Source: an uncultured Alphaproteobacteria bacterium
Lineage (GTDB): Bacteria > Pseudomonadota > Alphaproteobacteria > Micavibrionales > Micavibrionaceae
Direction: 5' to 3'
DNA length: 14,533 nt
NCBI GenBank assembly: GCA_946481105.1
Contig: CAMLMM010000050.1
Span: 1-14,533 of the forward strand
Part shown: piece by piece, positions 1 to 6,403 of the stretch
Position numbering within the stretch: position 1 is the stretch's first letter
How the letters are laid out: the number at the start of each line of letters is the position of its first letter
Program-made: the position numbers and the translations under genes
Notes under the pieces: generated by a model
The model's input: the letters and a program-made list of their open reading frames with translations, nothing else
What the model was told of the DNA's origin: nothing
Databases searched by the model: none

Positions 1-191
1 ATGGCATAACTGTAAAAGCTAATTCAGCGGCTAGGGTTGATGTGCCAGCTAACGCTTATCTATATCGTGCAGACAGTGATATCCCGGTAGGTGTAGGCTC
101 TTCGATGGAAATTGATGCGCGGCCCGGAAAAAATACATGCAAGGTTGATGTTCCTGGCGTTAAGCCTATGGTCGGTAAGTTGGAAATGTAG
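1..191 (+). CDS. C-terminal fragment of an unrecognised protein
   Basis: An open frame enters from the left edge (first whole codon at base 3) and runs for 62 codons to a TAG at 189-191. The visible residues are rich in Val, Asp, Pro and Gly, with one Cys near the end, and look like a soluble beta-rich tail. No membrane segment or recognisable motif is present. A strong intrinsic terminator follows 24 bases after the stop, which supports this being the real 3' end of a transcribed gene. The start and most of the protein lie outside the window, so no function can be given. Base use is somewhat AT-richer than in the housekeeping genes downstream. Confidence 0.6.
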   Translation, partial: GITVKANSAARVDVPANAYLYRADSDIPVGVGSSMEIDARPGKNTCKVDVPGVKPMVGKLEM

Positions 192-215
192 ATAATTCAA
201 ATTTTATCTATTCCT

Positions 216-243
216 AAGGGGCCGTTAAGGCCCCTTTGTTATT
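216..243 (+). terminator. Intrinsic terminator after the left-edge gene
   Basis: A perfect 8-bp stem (AAGGGGCC at 216-223 with GGCCCCTT at 229-236) has a 5-base loop and is followed by a T-rich run (TTTGTTATT). It lies 24 bases downstream of the TAG at 189-191 and would end that transcript before the next gene. Confidence 0.85.
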
Positions 244-299
244 CTCGGACTGTGCAATGCGAAGCCGCAGTGCAAAATTCTGAGGGGGAGAACATTATC

Positions 300-572
300 A
301 TGCCAGATATTCACGCCAGTTATGAAGTGCTCAATGAAGGTATCGTCGCGATCAGCATCGATGATCCGACATTCGTGCGTGCCGATACGGTGCTGGTGAA
401 TCTGCAGAGCGGGGAAGTATCCGCGCTGCTGGAACAGAAACTTCATTCACTGGGGGCTGCGCCATCCAATGTGATGCAGGCATTCCGGGAGAACCGCGAT
501 GTGATGCTGCGTGCCACACGTATTGACGGCAGTACGTTGCTGCTGCGCAGTTCCGTGGTGCTGGTGCACTAG
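300..572 (+). CDS. Small hypothetical protein (90 aa)
   Basis: Encodes 90 residues starting MPDIHASYEV. The ATG at 300 was chosen because a strong Shine-Dalgarno run, GAGGGGGAG (282-290), lies 9 bases upstream. A GTG at 252 in the same frame has no such signal. The protein appears cytosolic: no signal peptide or membrane segment is present, alternating hydrophobic residues suggest beta strands at about 8-35 and 68-89, and a short helical stretch (residues 41-65) lies between. I do not recognise the family. Its TAG stop (570-572) directly abuts the stop of the convergent minus-strand gene. A hairpin with a T6 run lies 25 bases downstream, inside that gene, and could end this transcript. Confidence 0.6.
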   Translation: MPDIHASYEVLNEGIVAISIDDPTFVRADTVLVNLQSGEVSALLEQKLHSLGAAPSNVMQAFRENRDVMLRATRIDGSTLLLRSSVVLVH

Positions 573-1070
573 TTACGCAGATAAAGACGGAAATTGAAAA
601 ACCTCTGCTGTTCGGGCAGGGGTTTTTTGCTGGCGGATATTTTTCACCCATTCCTCTGTTTCTTCGAGTTTCTGAATATAAAGAGTGAAGAGGGAATGGT
701 TACTGTTGGGCGCATCCGGATAGGGTGGTGTCGCCATTTCCATGATGCCGCGCAAATCATCAATTGTGTGATAGCCAAGCGATTCATCCGAGCGGGAGTC
801 GCGCAGGTGAATATGTCCGCTGCCATAGCCGTCAACTTTCATGTCCGCAAAACGAAGCGTTGGTTCCTTTGACCAGAAGCCGCGCGCATAGATCCGGGAC
901 AGGGCATCTTCCATGATGGCCTGGATATCTTCCTGTGTGGGGCGTGGCGGTGCGGAGGGAACAATGTATCCGTAGCTGTTCGGTGTGCCAGTTATAATAT
1001 AAGGCGTTGGCCCGGCGGGTTTCAGCAGGTCACTCAGGTTATTGAACAGGGTACGCAGCGTTTTCAGCAT
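573..1070 (-). CDS. Hypothetical protein (165 aa)
   Basis: Encodes 165 residues with no family I can name. Residues 1-18 form an amphipathic start (MLKTLRTLFNNLSDLLK), followed by a Pro/Gly/Tyr-rich linker (19-45), a helical stretch (46-62), and a mixed region with GYGSGHIHLRDSRSDES (81-97). A helical stretch with acidic residues follows at 125-146. No signal peptide is evident. The ATG at 1070 has no Shine-Dalgarno sequence, but a strong promoter (TTGACA, 18 bases, TATAAA) ends only 5 bases before it, so the mRNA is probably leaderless. The last codons run through a terminator-type hairpin (597-628). The stop TAA (573-575) abuts the TAG of the convergent gene. The gene is real by length and promoter, but its function is unknown. 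Confidence 0.65.
   Translation of the reverse strand: MLKTLRTLFNNLSDLLKPAGPTPYIITGTPNSYGYIVPSAPPRPTQEDIQAIMEDALSRIYARGFWSKEPTLRFADMKVDGYGSGHIHLRDSRSDESLGYHTIDDLRGIMEMATPPYPDAPNSNHSLFTLYIQKLEETEEWVKNIRQQKTPARTAEVFQFPSLSA
597..628. terminator. Bidirectional intrinsic terminator inside a coding 3' end
   Basis: AAAAACCTCTGC (597-608) pairs with GCAGGGGTTTTT (616-627) through one T-G wobble, leaving a 7-base loop and a T6 run on the plus strand. The minus strand also shows a T-rich 3' side, so it could act in both directions. For the plus-strand gene ending at 572 its position is typical. For the minus-strand gene it falls inside the last 18 codons, before the stop at 573. Confidence 0.75.
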
Positions 1071-1075
1071 ATGTT

Positions 1076-1105
1076 TTTATACCGAACCAGCAGCAAAACT
1101 GTCAA
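1076..1105 (-). promoter_or_regulatory. Promoter of the 573-1070 gene, predicted leaderless
   Basis: Read on the minus strand: -35 TTGACA (1105-1100, 6 of 6), an 18-base spacer, and -10 TATAAA (1081-1076, 5 of 6). Only five bases separate the -10 box from the ATG at 1070, which places the expected start of transcription at or within that codon. Confidence 0.7.
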
Positions 1106-1118
1106 ATTTTGCGGCAAT

Positions 1119-1144
1119 AAAAAACCCGCCTTGCGGCGGGTTTT
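1119..1144 (-). terminator. Intrinsic terminator of rplS
   Basis: CCCGCC (1125-1130) and GGCGGG (1135-1140) form a 6-bp GC stem with a 4-base loop, extended by four A-T pairs. On the minus strand it is followed by TTTTTTATT. It begins 7 bases beyond the rplS stop and ends the ribosomal operon transcript. Confidence 0.88.
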
Positions 1145-1150
1145 GACTGA

Positions 1151-1534
1151 CTATTCGTCGGACCCTTGGGTGCCGTAATCTTTTTTCTCGGTAATACGAG
1201 CCTTCTTACCGCGCAGACCGCGCAGGTAGTACAGCTTCGCACGACGCACGGAACCACGACGCAGCAGTTCGATGCTTTCGATACGTGGGGACAGGAGCGG
1301 GAATACACGCTCAACGCCTTCGCCATAGCTGATCTTGCGAACAGTAAAGCTTTCGTTGATGCCGTGACCTTCGCGGGCGATGCATACACCTTCGTAAGCC
1401 TGAATACGCTCACGGCCGCCTTCAACGATTTTCACGTTGACCTTGACGGTATCACCGGCAGAGAAATTGGGGATGGTTTTGCCTGCAGTCAGTTTTGCAA
1501 CCTGCGAGGCTTCAAATTTTTGAAGTACGTTCAT
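1151..1534 (-). CDS. rplS: 50S ribosomal protein bL19
   Basis: This 127-residue protein is bL19, a component of the large ribosomal subunit that sits at the interface with the small subunit. The family signature is visible as the N-terminal helix with [17 protein letters not shown] (19-35), then [11 protein letters not shown] (44-54) and the basic C-terminal block [23 protein letters not shown] (91-113). The length is close to the usual 115-130. The ATG at 1534 has GGAG 7 bases upstream on the minus strand. It is the usual last gene of the rpsP-rimM-trmD-rplS operon, but here an oppositely oriented gene separates it from trmD. It has its own predicted promoter at about 1614-1643, with a leader of roughly 70 bases, and a strong terminator follows. 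Confidence 0.97.
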   Translation of the reverse strand: MNVLQKFEASQVAKLTAGKTIPNFSAGDTVKVNVKIVEGGRERIQAYEGVCIAREGHGINESFTVRKISYGEGVERVFPLLSPRIESIELLRRGSVRRAKLYYLRGLRGKKARITEKKDYGTQGSDE

Positions 1535-1611
1535 AGTTTTAGCTCCTAATTTATATGGACCCCGTAATCAGGGTTGCCCCCGGCGGATCCTTGTGTTTTT
1601 AAAGGTTGCCG

Positions 1612-1623
1612 GGGTTATAACCC
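1612..1623. promoter_or_regulatory. Palindrome overlapping the rplS -10 box (candidate operator)
   Basis: GGGTTATAACCC is a perfect 12-bp inverted repeat. With one extra G it extends to CCGGGGTTATAACCCGG (1609-1625). It covers the predicted -10 box of rplS, a typical place for a repressor site. No regulator can be named. Confidence 0.4.
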
Positions 1624-1643
1624 GGTTTTCAGGAAGATTACAA
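1614..1643 (-). promoter_or_regulatory. Predicted rplS promoter
   Basis: Minus strand: -35 TTGTAA (1643-1638), an 18-base spacer, and -10 TATAAC (1619-1614, 5 of 6). It would give a leader of about 70 bases before rplS. That leader can fold a 7-bp stem (GCCGGGG at 1608-1614 with CCCCGGC at 1578-1584 on the plus strand). The -10 box lies inside a perfect palindrome. Confidence 0.5.
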
Positions 1644-1661
1644 GGGTTTTCTGCAATTTTA

Positions 1662-1689
1662 TTGACATAAAATTAATTTGCTGTATGCA
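1662..1689 (+). promoter_or_regulatory. Predicted promoter of the 1720-2211 gene
   Basis: A perfect -35 TTGACA (1662-1667) is followed after 16 bases by a weaker -10 like TATGCA (1684-1689). The start would fall near 1696, giving a leader of about 24 bases that contains the Shine-Dalgarno sequence at 1705-1714. It diverges from the rplS promoter. Confidence 0.5.
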
Positions 1690-1719
1690 ATTGAAAATGA
1701 AATTAGGGAGGGAGGCCGT

Positions 1720-2211
1720 ATGTCGTCGGATTCGCCAAATAAATATGAAGAAATTGAGCCTTCAGAAAAAAAACTTGGCGCGGGAAGCTTGCTGCGGGCG
1801 AATTGGGCTTCGGCAGCTTTGCCCGCATCCGCCTATGCTCTATGCCATTACGCTGTAAACGGAGAAGATGGCAAGGTATTAGGATGTTTGGTGATGGCTG
1901 GATTTGCATTAACATCACGGGGATTGCGTTCATCCTTTGCGCGTTTTGCTCTGGTGGCTGGGCTCACAGTTGGTGGTGTTATATTGGCTAATGACGAGTT
2001 AACGCCTGTCATGGCTGAAAAAGAAGCTCAGAAAATCAGAGATGCACGCCGTCATAATGTGCAACTTAATCAGGACTCCATGATTCGAGCCGGGGATATA
2101 TTGTGCAAGGATAGTGCAATTCCTAAGCGATTTTTTGAATCTGCCTCGGCACCATTCACTGTGATTCTAAGCAATGGTCAGGCTGTTGGCATGACCTGTG
2201 ATGCAAAGTAA
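1720..2211 (+). CDS. Small predicted membrane protein (163 aa), antisense within the trmD-rplS interval
   Basis: Encodes 163 residues from the ATG at 1720, chosen for the strong Shine-Dalgarno run AGGGAGGGAGG just upstream; a TTG at 1678 in frame is less likely. The N-terminus is charged and cytosolic (1-26). Three hydrophobic stretches follow (about 28-46, 51-65 and 73-90), ending LVAGLTVGGVILAND. The soluble C-terminal part (about 91-163) has a helical charged region (99-112) and two Cys residues (129, 160). Three crossings would put this part in the periplasm, where the two Cys could pair. The family is not recognised. It lies on the opposite strand between trmD and rplS, breaking a normally contiguous operon. 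Its stop is 6 bases from the trmD stop with no terminator between, and it is AT-richer than the flanking genes, so it is probably a later insertion. Confidence 0.7.
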   Translation: MSSDSPNKYEEIEPSEKKLGAGSLLRANWASAALPASAYALCHYAVNGEDGKVLGCLVMAGFALTSRGLRSSFARFALVAGLTVGGVILANDELTPVMAEKEAQKIRDARRHNVQLNQDSMIRAGDILCKDSAIPKRFFESASAPFTVILSNGQAVGMTCDAK

Positions 2212-2217
2212 TAGAGG

Positions 2218-2916
2218 TTATTTTTTATCGTTATACTTTTCCCACAAATCAGGACGGCGTGTCTGAGTCAGTTTTTTTGATTCCTGCAGACGCCAGTCTG
2301 CCACTTTGCCGTGATGGCCGCTGGTCAGGATGTCAGGAACCGGGCGGTCGGTGCCATGGACGTCCGTCCATTGGGCCGGGCGGGTGTAATGCGGATATTC
2401 GAGCAGTCCGTCAGAGAAGCTTTCCTCGTCCGGCGTGTCGGGATTACCCACACCGCCATCCAGCAGGCGGATAATCGAGTCCATCAGTACATAGGCCGCG
2501 AGTTCGCCGCCCGTGAGCACGTAATCGCCGATGCTGATTTCCTCAAAGTCATGCGCGTCGAGAATGCGCTGGTCCACACCTTCATAACGGCCACAAAGAA
2601 GCGTGATGGTGTCTTCCTGCGCCAGTTCCTGCGCGAGTTGCTGGGTCAGCACCTTGCCACGCGGACTGAGATAGATTTTGCGGCCGGGGGTTGGGAGTGA
2701 GAGCAGGGCAGCCTCAACCACGTCCGGTTTCATCACCATGCCCGCACCGCCACCAAACGGGACATCATCCACGGTTTTATGTTTGTCGGGGGCAAAGTCA
2801 CGTATTTGCGTGGCGGTATAGGACCAGACATTTTTTTCCAGCGCACGGCCCGTTACCGACTGGCCCACCGGGCCGGGGAACATGTCAGGGAACAGGGTGA
2901 GTATCTGGAAGCGCAT
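2218..2916 (-). CDS. trmD: tRNA (guanine-N1-)-methyltransferase TrmD
   Basis: TrmD methylates G37 at N1 in tRNAs with G at position 36, using S-adenosylmethionine, and so prevents +1 frameshifting. It works as a homodimer in the cytosol. The 232-residue length and sequence fit the family. FGGGAGMVMKP (54-64), SPRGK (84-88), LLCGRYEGVD (107-116) and ISIGDYVLTGGELA (127-140) build the trefoil-knot cofactor site, and the catalytic Asp is in SFSDGLLEYPHYTRP (about residue 169). The C-terminal domain carries SGHHGKVADWR. The ATG overlaps the TGA of rimM by one base (TGATG), so translation is probably coupled. GGAG lies about 11 bases upstream. No terminator follows the stop, so transcription may continue antisense through the 1720-2211 gene. 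Confidence 0.97.
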   Translation of the reverse strand: MRFQILTLFPDMFPGPVGQSVTGRALEKNVWSYTATQIRDFAPDKHKTVDDVPFGGGAGMVMKPDVVEAALLSLPTPGRKIYLSPRGKVLTQQLAQELAQEDTITLLCGRYEGVDQRILDAHDFEEISIGDYVLTGGELAAYVLMDSIIRLLDGGVGNPDTPDEESFSDGLLEYPHYTRPAQWTDVHGTDRPVPDILTSGHHGKVADWRLQESKKLTQTRRPDLWEKYNDKK

Positions 2917-3422
2917 CAGGCCATAAACTCCTCAGCCGGTTCGATAACGATGATATTTTCATCAACATCGATATCGATGACATAGGGTTCGGCAATTGGC
3001 AGGTAGTATGTTTTGCCGCCGTCAATGGGGCGGATTTCAACCAGGTCGCTCGCGCCGAAATTATCGACCGACACGACTTCGCCGATTTTATGGCCTTCCT
3101 TGTTCAGTGCATCGGCCCCGACCAAATCTTCGAGATAAATATCGCCGTCTTCGGATTCCGGCAGCTGGTCACGGTCGATATAGAGTTTCAGGCCGCGCAA
3201 TAATTCGGACGCGTTGCGGTCGGTGATGCCTTCGACTTCGGCGAGCCAGTCGCCTTTAATCGGGTTTTTCAATTTAATGGTATAGGTTTTGCCTTTTTCA
3301 TCCGTGAGCGGATTGTAATCTTCGAGATCGGCAGGGTCTTCAAGATGGCAACGCAGTTTTACCAGCCCGCGGATACCGTGGGCGTTCAGGATATCTGCGA
3401 CGCATAATTTTTTGTTGCTCAT
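2916..3422 (-). CDS. rimM: Ribosome maturation factor RimM
   Basis: RimM binds the 30S head, near uS19, and helps 16S rRNA processing and late 30S assembly. The 168-residue length is standard. The N-terminal barrel shows VADILNAHGIRGLVKLRC (8-25), the hallmark Gly-x-x-Gly turn of the family. The C-terminal PRC-barrel covers about 95-165, with YLEDLVGADAL and the motif SVDNFGASDLVEI. It lies between rpsP and trmD as in most bacteria. The start at 3422 is preceded by GAGGGA at a rather long spacing. The 59-base gap to rpsP holds a REP-like palindrome, which would form an RNA hairpin just upstream of this ribosome-binding site. Confidence 0.95.
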   Translation of the reverse strand: MSNKKLCVADILNAHGIRGLVKLRCHLEDPADLEDYNPLTDEKGKTYTIKLKNPIKGDWLAEVEGITDRNASELLRGLKLYIDRDQLPESEDGDIYLEDLVGADALNKEGHKIGEVVSVDNFGASDLVEIRPIDGGKTYYLPIAEPYVIDIDVDENIIVIEPAEEFMA

Positions 3423-3430
3423 TTAATCGT

Positions 3431-3468
3431 GTTCCCTCACCCCGACCCTCTCCCGGAGGGAGAGGGGG
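3431..3468. repeat. REP-like palindromic repeat between rpsP and rimM
   Basis: CCCTCTCCC (3446-3454) and GGGAGAGGG (3458-3466) form a perfect 9-bp stem with a 3-base loop, preceded by CCCTCACCCCGA (3434-3445). This CT-rich arm plus GGGAGAGGG is a dispersed intergenic repeat type known from many proteobacterial genomes. Its out-of-frame translation PPLPPGEGRGEGT is a familiar sign of it. Only one copy lies in this window, so repetition here cannot be shown directly. Confidence 0.65.
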
Positions 3469-3481
3469 TAATGGGGGATAG

Positions 3482-3871
3482 TTATTCAGCTGCCGGAGCT
3501 TCAGCAGGCGCAGCAGCGGCAGCCGCAGCGGCTTCAGCTTTTTTCGCTTTTTCTTTTGCGCGTTCCTGAGCCTTGGCTTTTGGCTGGGATTTCTGCGGGC
3601 TGTTTTTCTGTTCTGGCATCGGGGCCAGGCCAGCTTTGCCAATGAAGTAAGCGACGCGGTCAGATGGCTGTGCGCCAACGCCCATCCAGTGCTGGATGCG
3701 CTCATTGTTCAGAACAACGCGTTTCTCGTTATCTTTCGCGAGGCGTGGATCATAGATACCTACTTTCTCGATGTAGTTACCATCACGCGGTGCGCGGCTG
3801 TCAGCCACAACGATTGCGTAGAAAGGTGCTTTTTTGCGGCCGTGACGGGCCAGTCGTATTTTCAGTGCCAT
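3482..3871 (-). CDS. rpsP: 30S ribosomal protein bS16
   Basis: bS16 is an early-binding small-subunit protein that stabilises the 16S 5' and central domains. The conserved core is residues 1-82: [18 protein letters not shown], then [22 protein letters not shown], then [16 protein letters not shown]. The family core is about 80 residues. Here the protein has 129 because of a low-complexity tail (about 88-129), first Lys/Gln/Glu-rich and then a run of Ala ending APAEAPAAE. Similar Ala/Lys tails are common in alphaproteobacterial bS16. The ATG at 3871 has GGAG 9 bases upstream. It follows ffh by 44 bases with no terminator, so the two are probably co-transcribed. Confidence 0.97.
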   Translation of the reverse strand: MALKIRLARHGRKKAPFYAIVVADSRAPRDGNYIEKVGIYDPRLAKDNEKRVVLNNERIQHWMGVGAQPSDRVAYFIGKAGLAPMPEQKNSPQKSQPKAKAQERAKEKAKKAEAAAAAAAAPAEAPAAE

Positions 3872-3915
3872 GATATGTTTCTCCTTTATATGATCTACTG
3901 AAGTTTTAAAAAATT

Positions 3916-5430
3916 TTATCGCTGTTTGTTTTTCTTGCGATTCTTTTTGGTGCCGCCGTGACCGAAGCCACCGCCGCCCATACCGAGCATGGAACGCTGC
4001 GCCATGTTTGCCATCGGACCGGAAAAGGACATGCCCGGCATTGTGCCACTTTGCTGTTGCAGTTCAGCCAGCTTGTCCTGATCTTCCTTGCCCATGAAGC
4101 CTTTCATGGCGCCGAGCATACCGCCCACGCCCATTTTTTTCATCCGACGCATCATGCCTTCCATCTGTTCAAATTGTTTGATCAGCTGGTTGACCTGTTG
4201 CACGGTGGTTCCCGAACCGGCGGCGATACGCTTGCGGCGGGATGCGTTGAGGATAGCCGGGCGGACGCGTTCATCCTTGGTCATCGACAGGATAATCGCT
4301 TCCTGTTTTTTCATGACGCTGTTATCCAGATTGGCGTTGTCAATCTGATCGGCGAAGCGGGAGACGCCCGGCAGCATTTTCATCAGCGAACCGATACCGC
4401 CCATTTTTTTCATCTGGCGGAACTGGCTGAGCATATCATTCAGGTCGAAACGGCCATCCTGAAAACGCTTGGCCATTTCTTCGGCTTCGTTCTGGTTGAT
4501 CGTTTCCACAGCGCGTTCAACAAGCGAGACGACGTCACCCATGCCCAGTACACGTCCGGCGATACGGTCAGGGTGGAATGGTTCCAGCGCGTCCCATTTT
4601 TCACCAACGCCGAGCAGCTTGATCGGCTTGCCGGTAACGGCGCGCATGGACATCGCGGCCCCGCCACGTGCGTCACCGTCGATACGGGTCAGCATCAGGC
4701 CGGTAATGCCGACTTTTTCATCAAATGATTTGGCGGTGTTCACTGCGTCCTGACCGGTCATCGCGTCGACGACCAGCAGCGTTTCAACAGGCTTCGCGAG
4801 GTCGCGGATGGCGACGACTTCGTTCATCAGCACATCGTCAATCGCGAGGCGGCCAGCGGTATCGAGCATCAGAACGTCATAGCCGCCCAAGCGAGCTTCG
4901 TTCATCGCGCGTTTGGTAATCGCAACCGGGTCTTCGCCCGCGATGATTGGTAACGTGGCAACACCTGTCTGCGTACCCAATTGGGCCAGCTGGTCCTGTG
5001 CCGCCGGGCGGTAGGTATCGAGCGAGGCCATCAGAACTTTTTTGCGGTTCTTATCGGTCAGGTATTTTGAAATCTTGGCGGTCGAGGTTGTTTTACCCGA
5101 GCCCTGCAAACCGACCATCAGGTAAATAACAGGCGGCGTGCCATGGAACGACAGCTCGGCATTTTCCGAACCAAGCATCGCCACCATTTCGTCATGGACG
5201 ATTTTGACAACCTGCTGCGCTGGCGACACGGATTTGATGATGTCCTGACCAACGGCCTTTTCACGGATGCGTTCAACGAAATCTTTGACGACGGGCAGGG
5301 CCACGTCAGCCTCAAGCAATGCCACGCGGATTTCACGCAGGGCCAGATTGACGTCTTCTTCGCTCAAACTGCCTTTGCCGCGCAGCTTGTCGAAAACACC
5401 ACCTAGTTTGTCCGTCAGGGACTGAAACAT
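3916..5430 (-). CDS. ffh: Signal recognition particle protein Ffh (SRP54 GTPase)
   Basis: Ffh with its 4.5S RNA binds signal sequences on ribosomes and delivers them to FtsY at the inner membrane. The protein has 504 residues. The N domain covers about 1-90. The G domain shows the P-loop GLQGSGKTT (107-115), DTYRPAA (138-144), DTAGR (190-194), TRID (248-251) and [12 protein letters not shown] (274-285). The Met-rich M domain (about 325-450) includes the RNA-binding [17 protein letters not shown] (397-413). The tail is Gly-rich and then strongly basic ([19 protein letters not shown]), as in many alphaproteobacteria. The ATG at 5430 has GAGG about 8 bases upstream. It heads the rpsP-rimM-trmD run and diverges from dapF. 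The 4.5S RNA gene is not in this window. Confidence 0.98.
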   Translation of the reverse strand: MFQSLTDKLGGVFDKLRGKGSLSEEDVNLALREIRVALLEADVALPVVKDFVERIREKAVGQDIIKSVSPAQQVVKIVHDEMVAMLGSENAELSFHGTPPVIYLMVGLQGSGKTTSTAKISKYLTDKNRKKVLMASLDTYRPAAQDQLAQLGTQTGVATLPIIAGEDPVAITKRAMNEARLGGYDVLMLDTAGRLAIDDVLMNEVVAIRDLAKPVETLLVVDAMTGQDAVNTAKSFDEKVGITGLMLTRIDGDARGGAAMSMRAVTGKPIKLLGVGEKWDALEPFHPDRIAGRVLGMGDVVSLVERAVETINQNEAEEMAKRFQDGRFDLNDMLSQFRQMKKMGGIGSLMKMLPGVSRFADQIDNANLDNSVMKKQEAIILSMTKDERVRPAILNASRRKRIAAGSGTTVQQVNQLIKQFEQMEGMMRRMKKMGVGGMLGAMKGFMGKEDQDKLAELQQQSGTMPGMSFSGPMANMAQRSMLGMGGGGFGHGGTKKNRKKNKQR

Positions 5431-5534
5431 ACTAAAACCTCATAACAATTTTGCCGCAGTGAGCGAAACTTCGCCGGCTGCGGTGTACCCGTGGGCACTC
5501 TCAATCTGAGATGTGCGGATATAAAACTGGCCTG

Positions 5535-5563
5535 TTTATGCCGTATTGCGCCGGAATTATCAA
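5535..5563 (-). promoter_or_regulatory. Predicted promoter of the ffh operon
   Basis: Minus strand: -35 TTGATA (5563-5558, 5 of 6), a 17-base spacer, and -10 CATAAA (5540-5535, 4 of 6). It would leave a leader of about 98 bases before ffh. The leader contains small inverted repeats (GCGAA/TTCGC at 5463-5474, nested within CCGCAG/CTGCGG at 5454-5483). Confidence 0.45.
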
Positions 5564-5581
5564 GATAATAAGCTACACCCC

Positions 5582-6403
5582 ATGAAAAACGTGATTTTTA
5601 CCAAAATGCATGGGCTGGGGAATGATTTCGTCATTCTCGATGGGCGGGTGCAACCTATTGAAAATAAAGCGGAATTGGCCAGAAAGATGGCTGATCGCCA
5701 TTTCGGTGTCGGCTGTGACCAGCTTATTATCATGGAGCCGTCGGACAAGGCCGATTTGTTTATGCGTATTCTGAACCCCGATGGGTCGGAGGCAGGGGCC
5801 TGTGGCAACGCGACACGCTGCGTGGCCGATATCCTGATGCGCGAAACGGGAAAAACATCCTGCACGATTGAAACCTTGCGCGGAGTTTTAAACTGCGAAC
5901 GGGCAGGGACCGATCAGGTGCAGGTCGATATGGGTGAACCCCTGCTGGAATGGAATCAGGTACCTCTGGCGCGTGAGATGGATACATTGTCGCTGCTATT
6001 GGGCAAAAACGGCGTGTCCAATCCAACGGCCGTCAATATGGGTAACCCGCATTGCGTATTTTTTGTCGAGAATATGGACGCGGTGGATGTGGCTGCTATT
6101 GGGCCGCAATTCGAGCGTGATCCGTTATTTCCACAACGAACCAATGTGGAATTTGTCGAGGTCATCAATAAAGGGCATGTGCGTATGCGTGTATGGGAAC
6201 GCGGGGCAGGGATAACGCTGGCCTGCGGGTCGGGGGCGTGCGCAACGGCAGTGGCGGCTATCCGTCGTGGTTTAACCACACGTAAGATGACGGTCACGAT
6301 GGATGGCGGCGACCTGACGCTGGAATGGCGCGAGGCCGATAACCGCGTTTATATGACCGGGCCGGTCGCGTATGTTTTCAGCGGGACATTTTTGCTGACT
6401 TGA
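5582..6403 (+). CDS. dapF: Diaminopimelate epimerase
   Basis: DapF converts LL- to meso-diaminopimelate by a cofactor-free two-base mechanism, the penultimate step to lysine and a precursor of peptidoglycan. From the ATG at 5582 it has 273 residues, the usual size, beginning MKNVIFTKMHGLGNDFVILD. The two catalytic Cys are C74 in GACGNATRC and C215 in LACGSGACATA. NPDGSEAG (65-72) and NMGNPHCVFF (152-161) are also typical. An in-frame TTG at 5546 would add 12 unconserved residues and was rejected. No clear Shine-Dalgarno sequence precedes the ATG. It diverges from ffh across 151 bases. Downstream, its TGA directly abuts the TAA of the convergent four-gene cluster, so it is cut off from mtaB, which is often next to it in alphaproteobacteria. 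Confidence 0.96.
   Translation: MKNVIFTKMHGLGNDFVILDGRVQPIENKAELARKMADRHFGVGCDQLIIMEPSDKADLFMRILNPDGSEAGACGNATRCVADILMRETGKTSCTIETLRGVLNCERAGTDQVQVDMGEPLLEWNQVPLAREMDTLSLLLGKNGVSNPTAVNMGNPHCVFFVENMDAVDVAAIGPQFERDPLFPQRTNVEFVEVINKGHVRMRVWERGAGITLACGSGACATAVAAIRRGLTTRKMTVTMDGGDLTLEWREADNRVYMTGPVAYVFSGTFLLT

Noticed and set aside
252..275. Direct repeat GTGCAA spaced by 12 bases before the 300-572 gene
   Set aside because: Too short and unsupported by a nearby promoter to call an operator.
1..2211. Possible homology between the left-edge protein tail and the C-terminus of the 1720-2211 protein (both have a D-S-x-I-P element and late Cys)
   Set aside because: The match is a few residues without consistent flanking similarity; chance explains it.
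3340..3705. A 121-codon minus-strand frame overlapping rpsP and rimM
   Set aside because: It is rpsP read in another frame; its PPLPPGEGRGEGT part is the translated REP-like repeat.
3958..4728. A 256-codon open frame on the plus strand inside ffh, His-rich
   Set aside because: It lies wholly antisense to ffh, whose motifs are unmistakable. The His/Ala-rich composition is what the complement of ffh codons gives, and no ribosome-binding site is seen.
5557..5568. Inverted repeat TTATC-AA-GATAA between ffh and dapF as an operator
   Set aside because: Five-base AT-rich arms near promoter boxes are expected by chance.
5431..5581. Possible 4.5S SRP RNA gene next to ffh, suggested by inverted repeats
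   Set aside because: The conserved GGAAGCAGC-type SRP RNA tetraloop region is absent and the stems are short; more likely the ffh leader.
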